The translations under genes and the position numbers were made by a program. The notes beneath the pieces were generated by a model that saw nothing but the letters and a program-made list of their open reading frames with translations, was not told the DNA's origin and ran no database searches. 16,109 nt of DNA from NCBI GenBank assembly GCA_002428085.1, contig DJAA01000044.1:14784-30892 (forward strand), read 5' to 3'. Below are positions 7,712-13,435 of the stretch, one piece after another; within the stretch, counting starts at the first letter, position 1, and each line of letters starts with the position of its first letter. The stretch comes from Sulfurimonas sp. UBA6014. Its GTDB lineage: Bacteria > Campylobacterota > Campylobacteria > Campylobacterales > Sulfurimonadaceae.

Positions 7712-7738
7712 ATTTATTTAATAAATAAGGGATAAAAT
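7712..7738 (+). promoter_or_regulatory. Promoter region of the GNAT gene with an AT palindrome
   Basis: ATTTATT (7712-7718), one T, then AATAAAT (7720-7726) form a perfect 15-base dyad, followed by a TAAAAT -10-like box (7733-7738) and, further on, the AAAAGGA ribosome site (7759-7765). An operator role is only a guess, because AT-only dyads arise easily in this base composition. Confidence 0.3.
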
Positions 7739-7770
7739 ACATTTAAAGCGTTTGTTATAAAAGGAAAATA

Positions 7771-8199
7771 ATGCAAATAAGAGAATTGGATTATAAAGAG
7801 TTAGATACCGTTTACGAAGTTGTGTTGCAGTTATATCCAGAACTTTCTTATGATGCATTTGAAAATTTAGTATACGATATGCGACATATTCAATATAAAA
7901 TGTTCGGTATTTTAGAACGTGAAAAACTCATTGCTTTTGCGGGAGTAGCTGTTGTAACAAATCTTTATTACAAGAGACATTTGTGCGTTTTTGATTTGGT
8001 TACTGATAAAGAGTTCGAAGATAAAAAATATACACAAATAATGTTGGAATATCTTTATGACCACGCAAAAATCAGTATGGCAGAAAATATAGTCCTTACC
8101 TCTCACAACCATGCATTGGCGTCGGATGCAATATATGAAAAAAATGGTTTTACAAAAAGCGACTCTCTTTTTGTAAAACCTATAATTACGCTACGATAA
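7771..8199 (+). CDS. GNAT-family N-acetyltransferase
   Basis: The 142-residue length and the order of elements fit a GNAT acetyltransferase, which moves an acetyl group from acetyl-CoA to an amine. Visible elements are an N-terminal IRELDYKELDTVYEVV strand and helix (3-18), a beta strand LIAFAGVAVV (53-62), the central strand HLCVFDLVTDKEF (70-82), and the C-terminal motif ASDAIYEKNGF (117-127), equivalent to the A-x-x-x-Y-E-K-x-G-F of the family. The pyrophosphate-binding loop, normally Q/R-x-x-G-x-G/A, reads EDKKYTQ (83-89) and has no glycine, so CoA binding may be altered or lost. The substrate cannot be predicted. The start is set by AAAAGGA (7759-7765). Only five bases separate its stop from that of the convergent E-set gene. 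A perfect 14-bp hairpin lies within its last 20 codons. Confidence 0.85.
   Translation: MQIRELDYKELDTVYEVVLQLYPELSYDAFENLVYDMRHIQYKMFGILEREKLIAFAGVAVVTNLYYKRHLCVFDLVTDKEFEDKKYTQIMLEYLYDHAKISMAENIVLTSHNHALASDAIYEKNGFTKSDSLFVKPIITLR
8138..8180 (-). terminator. Intrinsic terminator for the E-set gene, inside the opposing GNAT gene
   Basis: GGTTTTACAAAAAG (8146-8159) and CTTTTTGTAAAACC (8167-8180) are perfect 14-base inverted arms around a 7-base loop. On the minus strand the stem is followed by A and then seven T (8144-8138), the pattern of an intrinsic terminator, 24 bases past the E-set stop. The plus-strand side has no T-run. Confidence 0.75.
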
Positions 8200-8204
8200 A
8201 AGAG

Positions 8205-8486
8205 TTAGAGTTGTAGTAAAGAGTTGTCCCCTGCAAAAGGAGAAGGCACTTTTGCACAATCCTCTTCCGTAAACCAGCCATTTCCATTGACTTTATATCC
8301 AAATTGGAAAGACTCACCCGTTTTAAGAACTTTAGTGATATAAAATTCACCACTTTTCTTTTGCTTCATAGGCTCTTCTACCCATTCATTCCATTCACCC
8401 ACAACGCTAACTGATTCTGCAGAATCGCTTGGGGTAAATGTAAAAGTTACCCACGTTTTTGTCTCTTTTTGTGTTTTACTGAGCAT
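8205..8486 (-). CDS. Small stand-alone glycogen-binding-like E-set domain protein (CBM48/AMPK-beta type)
   Basis: This 93-residue protein consists almost entirely of one early-set immunoglobulin-like domain related to the N-terminal domain of isoamylases and branching enzymes and to the AMPK-beta glycogen-binding module. Key stretches are TWVTFTFTP (11-19), VSVVGEWNEW (26-35, equivalent to the family's GDFNxW), GEFYITKVL (47-55), and FQFGYKVNGNGWFTEED (60-76, equivalent to YKFxVDGxW). No catalytic domain is attached, so carbohydrate binding or protein-protein contact is the likely job, unproven here. I chose the ATG at 8484-8486 because AAAGGGA lies 8 bases before it; an ATG 11 codons upstream has no such site and would lie downstream of the predicted -10. 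The gene diverges from pta across a mirrored promoter region and has its own terminator within the GNAT gene. Confidence 0.88.
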   Translation of the reverse strand: MLSKTQKETKTWVTFTFTPSDSAESVSVVGEWNEWVEEPMKQKKSGEFYITKVLKTGESFQFGYKVNGNGWFTEEDCAKVPSPFAGDNSLLQL

Positions 8487-8520
8487 AATTAATCCCTTTT
8501 TTGAATATTTAAATTGCAAA

Positions 8521-8598
8521 ATTATACTTAACTTTTATTACAAAATGATTATGGAGTGATTAATTTTAGAACTATTTGTAATAAAATGAGCCTATAAT
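8521..8598. promoter_or_regulatory. Mirror-symmetric divergent promoters of the E-set gene and pta-ackA
   Basis: Two perfect TATAAT boxes point outward: 8521-8526 on the minus strand and 8593-8598 on the plus strand. Exactly six bases upstream of each lies the same 12-mer, TTTGTAATAAAA, present as inverted arms at 8533-8544 and 8575-8586. The dyad centre is 8559.5 and the arms are 42 bases apart centre to centre, about four helical turns. No standard -35 is visible. The arms could be binding sites for a shared regulator. Confidence 0.6.
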
Positions 8599-8625
8599 AA
8601 TGAAAATTTTTTAGGTGAATAATTT

Positions 8626-10710
8626 ATGAAGATAAAATCAGTTTATATATCTGCTCAAGAAAAAGGGGCAGGCACACTCTTTGTATCGATGGGAATGATG
8701 GAGATTTTAAAAAGAAATCTCCACCGTGTTGCATTTTTTAGACCTGTTATTGCTTCTAAGAACATCATTGACACTGACATTAGCTTTATGCTTGAGCGCT
8801 ACAATCTTGAGATGGATTATAAAGATTGTTATGGATACGAGATAGAGTATGTTGAGACTATGATTGCTAACAATAAAACAGATGAACTTGTTGATCAGCT
8901 CATCATAAAATTTAAAAAACTAGAGAGTGAATATGATTTCGTTTTAGTCGAGGGTGTACGACACTCTTTTTTAACAAATACCATCAATTTTGATTTTAAC
9001 ATCAAAATAGCTCAAAATTTTGGCTCACCCGTCATAAATATCATCAACGCAAAAAACAGAACATTAAAAGATGTTTATGAAGATATTCTTATAGAAAATG
9101 AAAATTCTACAAGCCAAGGATGTACTCATTTTGCGACGTTTGTTAACAGACTTGATGACAAAAAACTCAAGTCACTCACGAAAAAGCTCCAAAAATACAC
9201 CTACAATACTTATCTATTAAAAGAGATTCCTGAACTTGACATGCTCACACTCAATGATGTGATAGACTCCCTTGATGCAAAAATTGTCATCATGGAGCCT
9301 AGTGACAGAACAAGGATTATTAGGGCGGTGAAAGTTGCAGCGCTCACGCTCGATAATTTTTTAGATCATATTGAAGAAGACGATTTGGTGGTCGTCCCTG
9401 CTGATAGATCAGATATTATTTTAGGACTTTTGGGGGCACTTCACTCCAACGCCTATCCAAATATCAGTGCCATTGTATTTCCTTTTGGCATGACTGCGCA
9501 CCCAAATATCAAAAAACTCATCGATGGATTAGAGAGTTTTACTTTGCCTGTTTTGTCTGTTAAAGATGATACCTATATTACCTCAAGAAAACTCTCTAAA
9601 ACAAACGCCCGCATAAGAGTGACAAGTCATAGAAAAATAGCTTTGGCACTTGGACTTTTTAACTCAAGTGTAGATATTGAAGCCATAGAAAACAAAATAC
9701 TTACCGCGGTGAGTAATGTCCTTACTCCTATGATGTTTCAGTACAAACTCTTTGATTTGGCAAGAAAAAATAAAAAGCGAATTGTCCTTCCTGAGAGTAG
9801 TGATGAGCGAATTTTACGAGCCGCTGAGATTATTCTTCGTCGTGATGTGGCGGATATTATTTTGCTTGGAACTGAGGAAAAAATTATAGGCAACTACCTC
9901 CGATTAGGGCTTGATTTAAGTAAGGCAACGATTATAAACTATCATAAATCTCCTCTTCGTGCTAGATTTGTTCAAGAATTTTATGAGATGAGAAAAAACA
10001 AAGGCTTAACACTTGGAGCTGCCGAAGATGCCATGACCCACTCAAACTATTTTGGCACCATGATGGTTCACACAGGGTTAGCAGATGGGATGGTGAGTGG
10101 GGCTATTCACTCTACTGGTGAGACGATTCGTCCTGCTCTTCAAATCATAAAAACTTTACCTGATGTCTCAGTCGTCTCAAGCGTATTTTTTATGTGCTTA
10201 AAAACAAAAGTATTGGTATATGGCGATTGTGCAGTCAACCAAGACCCTGATGCAAAATCTTTGGCTGAAATAGCTATCTCCTCGGCAAGAACGGCGAGTT
10301 CTTTCGGCATTGAGCCAAAAATCGCTATGCTCTCTTACTCTACAGGCGAGAGCGGAACGGGAGCGGATGTAGAAAAAGTAAGAGAAGCGACCCATATCGT
10401 TATGCAAAGAGAGCCGCAGCTTCTCATAGAAGGACCAATCCAGTACGATGCAGCGGTTGACATGGATGTAGCAAAAACAAAATTGCCAAACTCAAAAGTT
10501 GCAGGGCAGGCGAGTGTGTTTATATTCCCCGATTTAAATACTGGAAACAACACTTATAAAGCAGTCCAGCGTTCAAGCGATGCCATAGCAATCGGTCCAA
10601 TTCTTCAAGGGCTCAACAAACCTATCAACGACTTAAGCAGGGGTTGTTTGGTTGAAGACATAGTGAACACGGTGGCGATTACCGCCATTCAAGCAGGACA
10701 ACAAAAATGA
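8626..10710 (+). CDS. pta: Phosphate acetyltransferase, long form
   Basis: Pta converts acetyl-CoA and phosphate to acetyl phosphate and CoA, reversibly, in the cytoplasm. The 694 residues match the long three-part form (E. coli Pta has 714). Residues about 1-210 form a BioD-like P-loop-type domain whose nucleotide loop is relaxed (SAQEKGAGTLFVSMG, 9-23). A DRTGG domain covers about 215-330 with VVPADRSDIILGLLGAL (256-272). The catalytic PTA domain spans about 368-692: RIVLPESSDERILRAAE (385-401), MLSYSTGESGTG (568-579), GPIQYDAA (603-610), NSKVAGQASVFIFPDL (622-637) and GPILQGLNKPINDLSRG (657-673). All expected blocks are present, so activity is likely. AGGTGA (8613-8618) sets the start and a TATAAT box lies at 8593-8598. 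Its TGA overlaps the ackA ATG by four bases. In an autotroph or acetate user the pair may also run toward acetyl-CoA; the direction cannot be read from sequence. Confidence 0.97.
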   Translation: MKIKSVYISAQEKGAGTLFVSMGMMEILKRNLHRVAFFRPVIASKNIIDTDISFMLERYNLEMDYKDCYGYEIEYVETMIANNKTDELVDQLIIKFKKLESEYDFVLVEGVRHSFLTNTINFDFNIKIAQNFGSPVINIINAKNRTLKDVYEDILIENENSTSQGCTHFATFVNRLDDKKLKSLTKKLQKYTYNTYLLKEIPELDMLTLNDVIDSLDAKIVIMEPSDRTRIIRAVKVAALTLDNFLDHIEEDDLVVVPADRSDIILGLLGALHSNAYPNISAIVFPFGMTAHPNIKKLIDGLESFTLPVLSVKDDTYITSRKLSKTNARIRVTSHRKIALALGLFNSSVDIEAIENKILTAVSNVLTPMMFQYKLFDLARKNKKRIVLPESSDERILRAAEIILRRDVADIILLGTEEKIIGNYLRLGLDLSKATIINYHKSPLRARFVQEFYEMRKNKGLTLGAAEDAMTHSNYFGTMMVHTGLADGMVSGAIHSTGETIRPALQIIKTLPDVSVVSSVFFMCLKTKVLVYGDCAVNQDPDAKSLAEIAISSARTASSFGIEPKIAMLSYSTGESGTGADVEKVREATHIVMQREPQLLIEGPIQYDAAVDMDVAKTKLPNSKVAGQASVFIFPDLNTGNNTYKAVQRSSDAIAIGPILQGLNKPINDLSRGCLVEDIVNTVAITAIQAGQQK

Positions 10711-11873
10711 AAATAGCGGTTATAAATTCGGGAAGCTCTTCTATAAAATTTCAACTTTTTTCTATGCCTCAGGGGAGAGTGGTAGCCCATGTTTTGGTAG
10801 AAAAAATTGGTGAAGCAAGCTCACAAATCACGCTGAAATATGCGGACAAAAAGTATCCCTTCACCGATGTCATAAAAAACCATCATGAAGGTTTGGAAAA
10901 AATCATCGCACTTTTACGCGAGTTTGACATTTTGCAAGAGTTCTCATCTTTAGATGCCATAGGACACAGAGTAGTGCATGGTGGAGAAAATTTTCATAGC
11001 GCCACCTTTATAAACGAGTCGGTCATCAAAGAGATAGAAGCCTTGAATCCTCTCGCACCTTTACACAATCCTGCAAATTTGGAAGGGATTTTAGTTGCTC
11101 GTCAAAAAGCACCGCTCGTCAAACAAATAGCAGTTTTTGATACTGCTTTTCATGCGATGATGCCAAAAGAAGCGTATCTATACGCACTTGCGTATGAGAT
11201 GTATGAAAAACATAAAATCAGACGTTACGGTTTTCATGGAACCTCTCATGCCTTCATCCTCAAACAAACTGCAAAAGAGTTAAAAAAAGATAAAAATGAG
11301 TTAAATATCATTACCCTTCATCTAGGAAATGGGGCGAGTGTCTGTGCGATAGAAAAAGGAATCAGCGTAGATACTTCGATGGGTTTTACCCCTCTTGAGG
11401 GGCTCATGATGGGGACAAGAAGCGGTGATGTCGACCCTGCAATTTTGATTTTTATGCAAAGAGTTTTAGGGCTTAGCATTGATGAGGTTGATACGACTTT
11501 AAACAAAAAATCTGGTTTGCTTGGTATCTGTGGTGAGAATGATGTGCGCTCTATTATGGATTCTACAGATGAAAAAGCAAAATTAGCATTGGCCATGATG
11601 ATACGACGTATCAAAAAGTATATTGGCGCTTATATAGCGCTTCTTGGAAGAGTTGATGCAATTGTTTTTAGTGGTGGAATTGGTGAAAATTCTTCTTATA
11701 TACGAGAGAAAGCCTTAGAGAATTTGCCATTTTCTCTCATGATAGATAAGTCTGCCAATAAAGCAAATGCAACATTTATATCGACTCCTAGCTCTCAAGT
11801 GAAGGTTTTGGTTATCAAAACAGATGAAGAGTTGGAAATCGCACAAGAGTGTTTGAAGCTTCTTGGAGTATAG
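10707..11873 (+). CDS. ackA: Acetate kinase
   Basis: AckA interconverts acetyl phosphate plus ADP with acetate plus ATP. The 388 residues are near the usual 390-400, and the sugar-kinase/Hsp70-like ATPase fold is complete. Motifs are INSGSSSIKFQLF (6-18, catalytic-site N7), GHRVVHGG (86-93, R88), VFDTAFH (143-149, catalytic D145), RRYGFHGTSH (172-181, H177), LHLGNGASVCAI (204-215), MMGTRSGDVDP (234-244, R238), FSGGIGENS (321-329) and TDEELEIA (372-379). These match the conserved acetate-kinase positions known from the Methanosarcina enzyme. The ATG lies in the pta stop (ATGA overlap) with AGGA about ten bases upstream, so the two are co-translated. No hairpin terminator is visible before the next gene 52 bases on, and read-through is possible. 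Confidence 0.97.
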   Translation: MKIAVINSGSSSIKFQLFSMPQGRVVAHVLVEKIGEASSQITLKYADKKYPFTDVIKNHHEGLEKIIALLREFDILQEFSSLDAIGHRVVHGGENFHSATFINESVIKEIEALNPLAPLHNPANLEGILVARQKAPLVKQIAVFDTAFHAMMPKEAYLYALAYEMYEKHKIRRYGFHGTSHAFILKQTAKELKKDKNELNIITLHLGNGASVCAIEKGISVDTSMGFTPLEGLMMGTRSGDVDPAILIFMQRVLGLSIDEVDTTLNKKSGLLGICGENDVRSIMDSTDEKAKLALAMMIRRIKKYIGAYIALLGRVDAIVFSGGIGENSSYIREKALENLPFSLMIDKSANKANATFISTPSSQVKVLVIKTDEELEIAQECLKLLGV

Positions 11874-11895
11874 TAAAAACAAAATATGCCGATTT
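11869..11895 (+). promoter_or_regulatory. Candidate sigma-28 (FliA) promoter
   Basis: GCCGATTT (11888-11895) matches six of eight bases of the sigma-28 -10 GCCGATAA. TATAGTAA (11869-11876), at the correct 11-base spacing, matches five of eight bases of TAAAGTTT. The predicted start near 11902 leaves a leader of about 24 bases containing the perfect AGGAGGT ribosome site (11914-11920). The first part overlaps the end of ackA. A TAAAAT box at 11904-11909 is too close to the start codon to be the better candidate. Confidence 0.45.
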
Positions 11896-11925
11896 TATAG
11901 AGATAAAATGCATAGGAGGTAAATC

Positions 11926-12468
11926 ATGCAAGTATCATCTAGTCAAACAGCTATCGATTTTACACAAACATCGAGTAGTGTCAAGAGTGTGTTTACTGAA
12001 AAACTCACAAAAGATGAGGTTCAAGGCTTGAAGGACCAAATAGCTCAAAGTACGAATGCGTACTCATTTGACTCTTTTAGTGTCCAAACAAATGTATTAA
12101 GTTCCCAAGATCAGTTTAAAAAAGATTATGAAGATTTTCAAAGTTTTCTCTCTGGTGTTGGCTATGAAGGCAAACCAATCGCTGAGCTTTCAAAAGATGA
12201 AGCGGCAGCGCTTGTAAGTGAAGATGGTATCTTTGGTGTTGCTCAAACTTCCCAGCGTATAGCAGATTTTGTAATTAATGGCTCTGGCGGCGATGAGAAG
12301 ATGATGCGTGCAGGTCGCGAGGGGATGATTCAGGGTTTTAAAGAGGCTGAAAAAATGTGGGGTGGTAAACTCCCTGAAATCTCTCAACAAACTATGGCAA
12401 AAGCTATAGAGATGGTTGACATGGCGATGAATGATTTAGGTTTTTCTATACTCAATCAAGAGGTGTAA
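11926..12468 (+). CDS. Campylobacterota protein of the kind labelled 'hydrogenase-4 component G'
   Basis: This 180-residue protein belongs, from memory, to a Campylobacterota family carried in databases as 'hydrogenase-4 component G'. Nothing in it supports a hydrogenase role: there are no CxxC nickel or iron-sulfur motifs, no cysteine at all and no membrane helix. The first 60 residues are rich in S, T and Q and look disordered (SSSQTAIDFTQTSSSVKS), as is common at the N-terminus of flagellar or type-III-exported proteins. The rest is helical, with ELSKDEAAALVSEDGIFGV (about 88-106), SQRIADFVINGSG (109-121) and REGMIQGFKEAEKMWGG (130-146). The AGGAGGT site five bases before the ATG is the best in the window, so strong translation is likely. 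A sigma-28-like promoter precedes it. It converges on an HExxH protein gene 17 bases away. True function is unknown. Confidence 0.8.
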   Translation: MQVSSSQTAIDFTQTSSSVKSVFTEKLTKDEVQGLKDQIAQSTNAYSFDSFSVQTNVLSSQDQFKKDYEDFQSFLSGVGYEGKPIAELSKDEAAALVSEDGIFGVAQTSQRIADFVINGSGGDEKMMRAGREGMIQGFKEAEKMWGGKLPEISQQTMAKAIEMVDMAMNDLGFSILNQEV

Positions 12469-12477
12469 TCTCTTCAT

Positions 12478-12515
12478 AAAAAAAGCTAAGCAGAGAAATC
12501 AAACCCGCTTAGCTT
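12478..12515 (-). terminator. Intrinsic terminator overlapping the end of the HExxH gene
   Basis: AAGCTAAGC (12483-12491) and GCTTAGCTT (12507-12515) form a perfect 9-bp stem with a 15-base loop. On the minus strand the stem runs into seven T (12484-12478). The 5' arm and loop encode the last residues of the HExxH protein, and its TAG stop lies in the 3' arm. There is no T-run on the plus strand, so plus-strand termination of the converging gene is not shown. Confidence 0.8.
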
Positions 12516-13091
12516 ATTGAAGTCTCTATCTTGCGTATTGCTTTTTTTAGCCTCATTCGTGTAAGTATTTTTTCCACTCATCTCTTCTTGTGTTTGTTTG
12601 GCTAGTTGTTGGAGTGCTCTCATCTCCATGACTCTCGCACTTGAAGCGACGGCAAAATCTTGTGGGCTTGGGCTTCCTGCTGCCATGGCGGCGGCGGCGA
12701 TTTGTCTTGCATTTGCGATAGTCTCCTCAGGTGTGGAGCCTGATTTCATGGTGATGGAAACCTCACCGCCAATGGCGTACATTTTGCCATCTGGTCCTTG
12801 TTGGTAGGTGTAAGACGCTGCTCCTGTCATACCTCCACCTGCAGCTTGGTGTGCTGCTTCATGGGCTTTTACTTCGCTGTCTCTGGCTTGAAGGTCTTGA
12901 ACAAGTCTAAGCTCATCAGGAGTGAGCTCATCAGAAGCTTTTGATTTTTGCTTCGCTTGTTGCTCTTTTTTTGCTGCGAGAGCTAAACTTTTTTTTGTCT
13001 CTTTATCTTCTTCGTAAACAAGCACTTCTTTATCATTGATTTTTATTTCATAGGAACCGAAGTTGTATAAAGAGTTTGAAGTTATTTGCAT
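12486..13091 (-). CDS. SprA-related putative metalloprotease, CJM1_0395 type (HExxH)
   Basis: The protein has 201 residues. It carries HEAAH at 77-81, the HExxH zinc-binding motif, within KAHEAAHQAAGGG, followed by TGAASYTYQQGPDGKMYAIGGEV (89-111), where E110 could serve as a third ligand. This arrangement is typical of the SprA-related family annotated as putative metalloproteases; activity is unproven to my knowledge. The N-terminal 30 residues are followed by a lysine/glutamine-rich segment (31-52), and the C-terminal part is alanine-rich and helical (125-171). There is no signal peptide or membrane helix. The open frame extends 64 codons further upstream, but that part is basic, low-complexity and would overlap the divergent S4 gene, so I start at the ATG at 13089-13091. 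No Shine-Dalgarno is visible there, and a TACAAT box lies seven bases before the ATG, which suggests a leaderless mRNA. Confidence 0.85.
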   Translation of the reverse strand: MQITSNSLYNFGSYEIKINDKEVLVYEEDKETKKSLALAAKKEQQAKQKSKASDELTPDELRLVQDLQARDSEVKAHEAAHQAAGGGMTGAASYTYQQGPDGKMYAIGGEVSITMKSGSTPEETIANARQIAAAAMAAGSPSPQDFAVASSARVMEMRALQQLAKQTQEEMSGKNTYTNEAKKSNTQDRDFNKLSGFDFSA

Positions 13092-13098
13092 AATTTTA

Positions 13099-13145
13099 AT
13101 TGTACATTTGTAAAATTTAATAATGGCTTTAAATTTTGATATGAT
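13099..13145. promoter_or_regulatory. Divergent -10 boxes for the HExxH gene and the S4 gene
   Basis: On the minus strand TACAAT (13099-13104) ends seven bases before the HExxH start codon. On the plus strand TATGAT (13140-13145) would start transcription near 13152, leaving a leader of about 18 bases with the AAGGA site of the S4 gene. The 78-base gap is otherwise plain AT-rich sequence with no clear -35. Confidence 0.4.
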
Positions 13146-13169
13146 TTCACCATAATATAAGGAAAAGAG

Positions 13170-13373
13170 ATGAAATTTGAACTCAAAGATGCGTATATAG
13201 AGCTTTACAAACTGATTAAAGTGATGGATTTGGCTCAAAGTGGAGCTGAGGCAAAAATGCTTATTCAAGATGGATATGTTCAAAGAGACGGTGTTGTCGA
13301 ACTTAGGAAAAGAGCTAAAATTGTTTCAGGCGAGACAATTTTGGTTGCAGATACCATTATAGAGGTAAAATAA
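13170..13373 (+). CDS. Small S4-domain RNA-binding protein
   Basis: The 67-residue protein is essentially one S4 domain, the RNA-binding fold of ribosomal protein S4 and of heat-shock protein Hsp15 and YbcJ-type proteins. The core is YKLIKVMDLAQSGAEAKMLI (14-33), the tight turn QDGYVQRDGVVELRKRAKI (34-52) and the closing strand GETILVADTIIEV (54-66). In the family, the helix and the GxVxVNG-like turn contact structured RNA; here the turn is GYVQRDG. Members of this size are thought to bind rRNA or tRNA, but the specific target is not known. AAGGA lies nine bases before the ATG. It diverges from the HExxH gene and is followed by a hairpin with a short T-run. Confidence 0.9.
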   Translation: MKFELKDAYIELYKLIKVMDLAQSGAEAKMLIQDGYVQRDGVVELRKRAKIVSGETILVADTIIEVK

Positions 13374-13395
13374 GTTCATTTTATAAATAATTACG

Positions 13396-13418
13396 ATAGG
13401 ATTTAAGTATCCTATTTT
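13396..13418 (+). terminator. Short hairpin terminator after the S4 gene
   Basis: ATAGGAT (13396-13402), a six-base loop and ATCCTAT (13409-13415) form a 7-bp stem with four T at 13415-13418. The stem is AT-rich and the T-run short, so it is probably a weak terminator between the S4 and GGDEF-EAL genes. Confidence 0.55.
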
Positions 13419-13435
13419 AAAAATTGAGTTTCTAA

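Noticed and set aside
11926..12468. Taking the 'hydrogenase-4 component G' name as a function
   Set aside because: No cysteines, metal motifs or neighbouring hydrogenase genes; the name seems to be propagated annotation.
12486..13283. Longer frame for the HExxH protein beginning at 13283
   Set aside because: The extra 64 residues are AT-driven, rich in K, F, I and Y, overlap the start of the divergent S4 gene and have no family character.
13366..13400. Possible sigma-28 promoter (ACGATAG) before the GGDEF-EAL gene
   Set aside because: Only five of eight -10 bases match, the -35 spacing is off by two or three bases, and the bases are already explained by the terminator stem.
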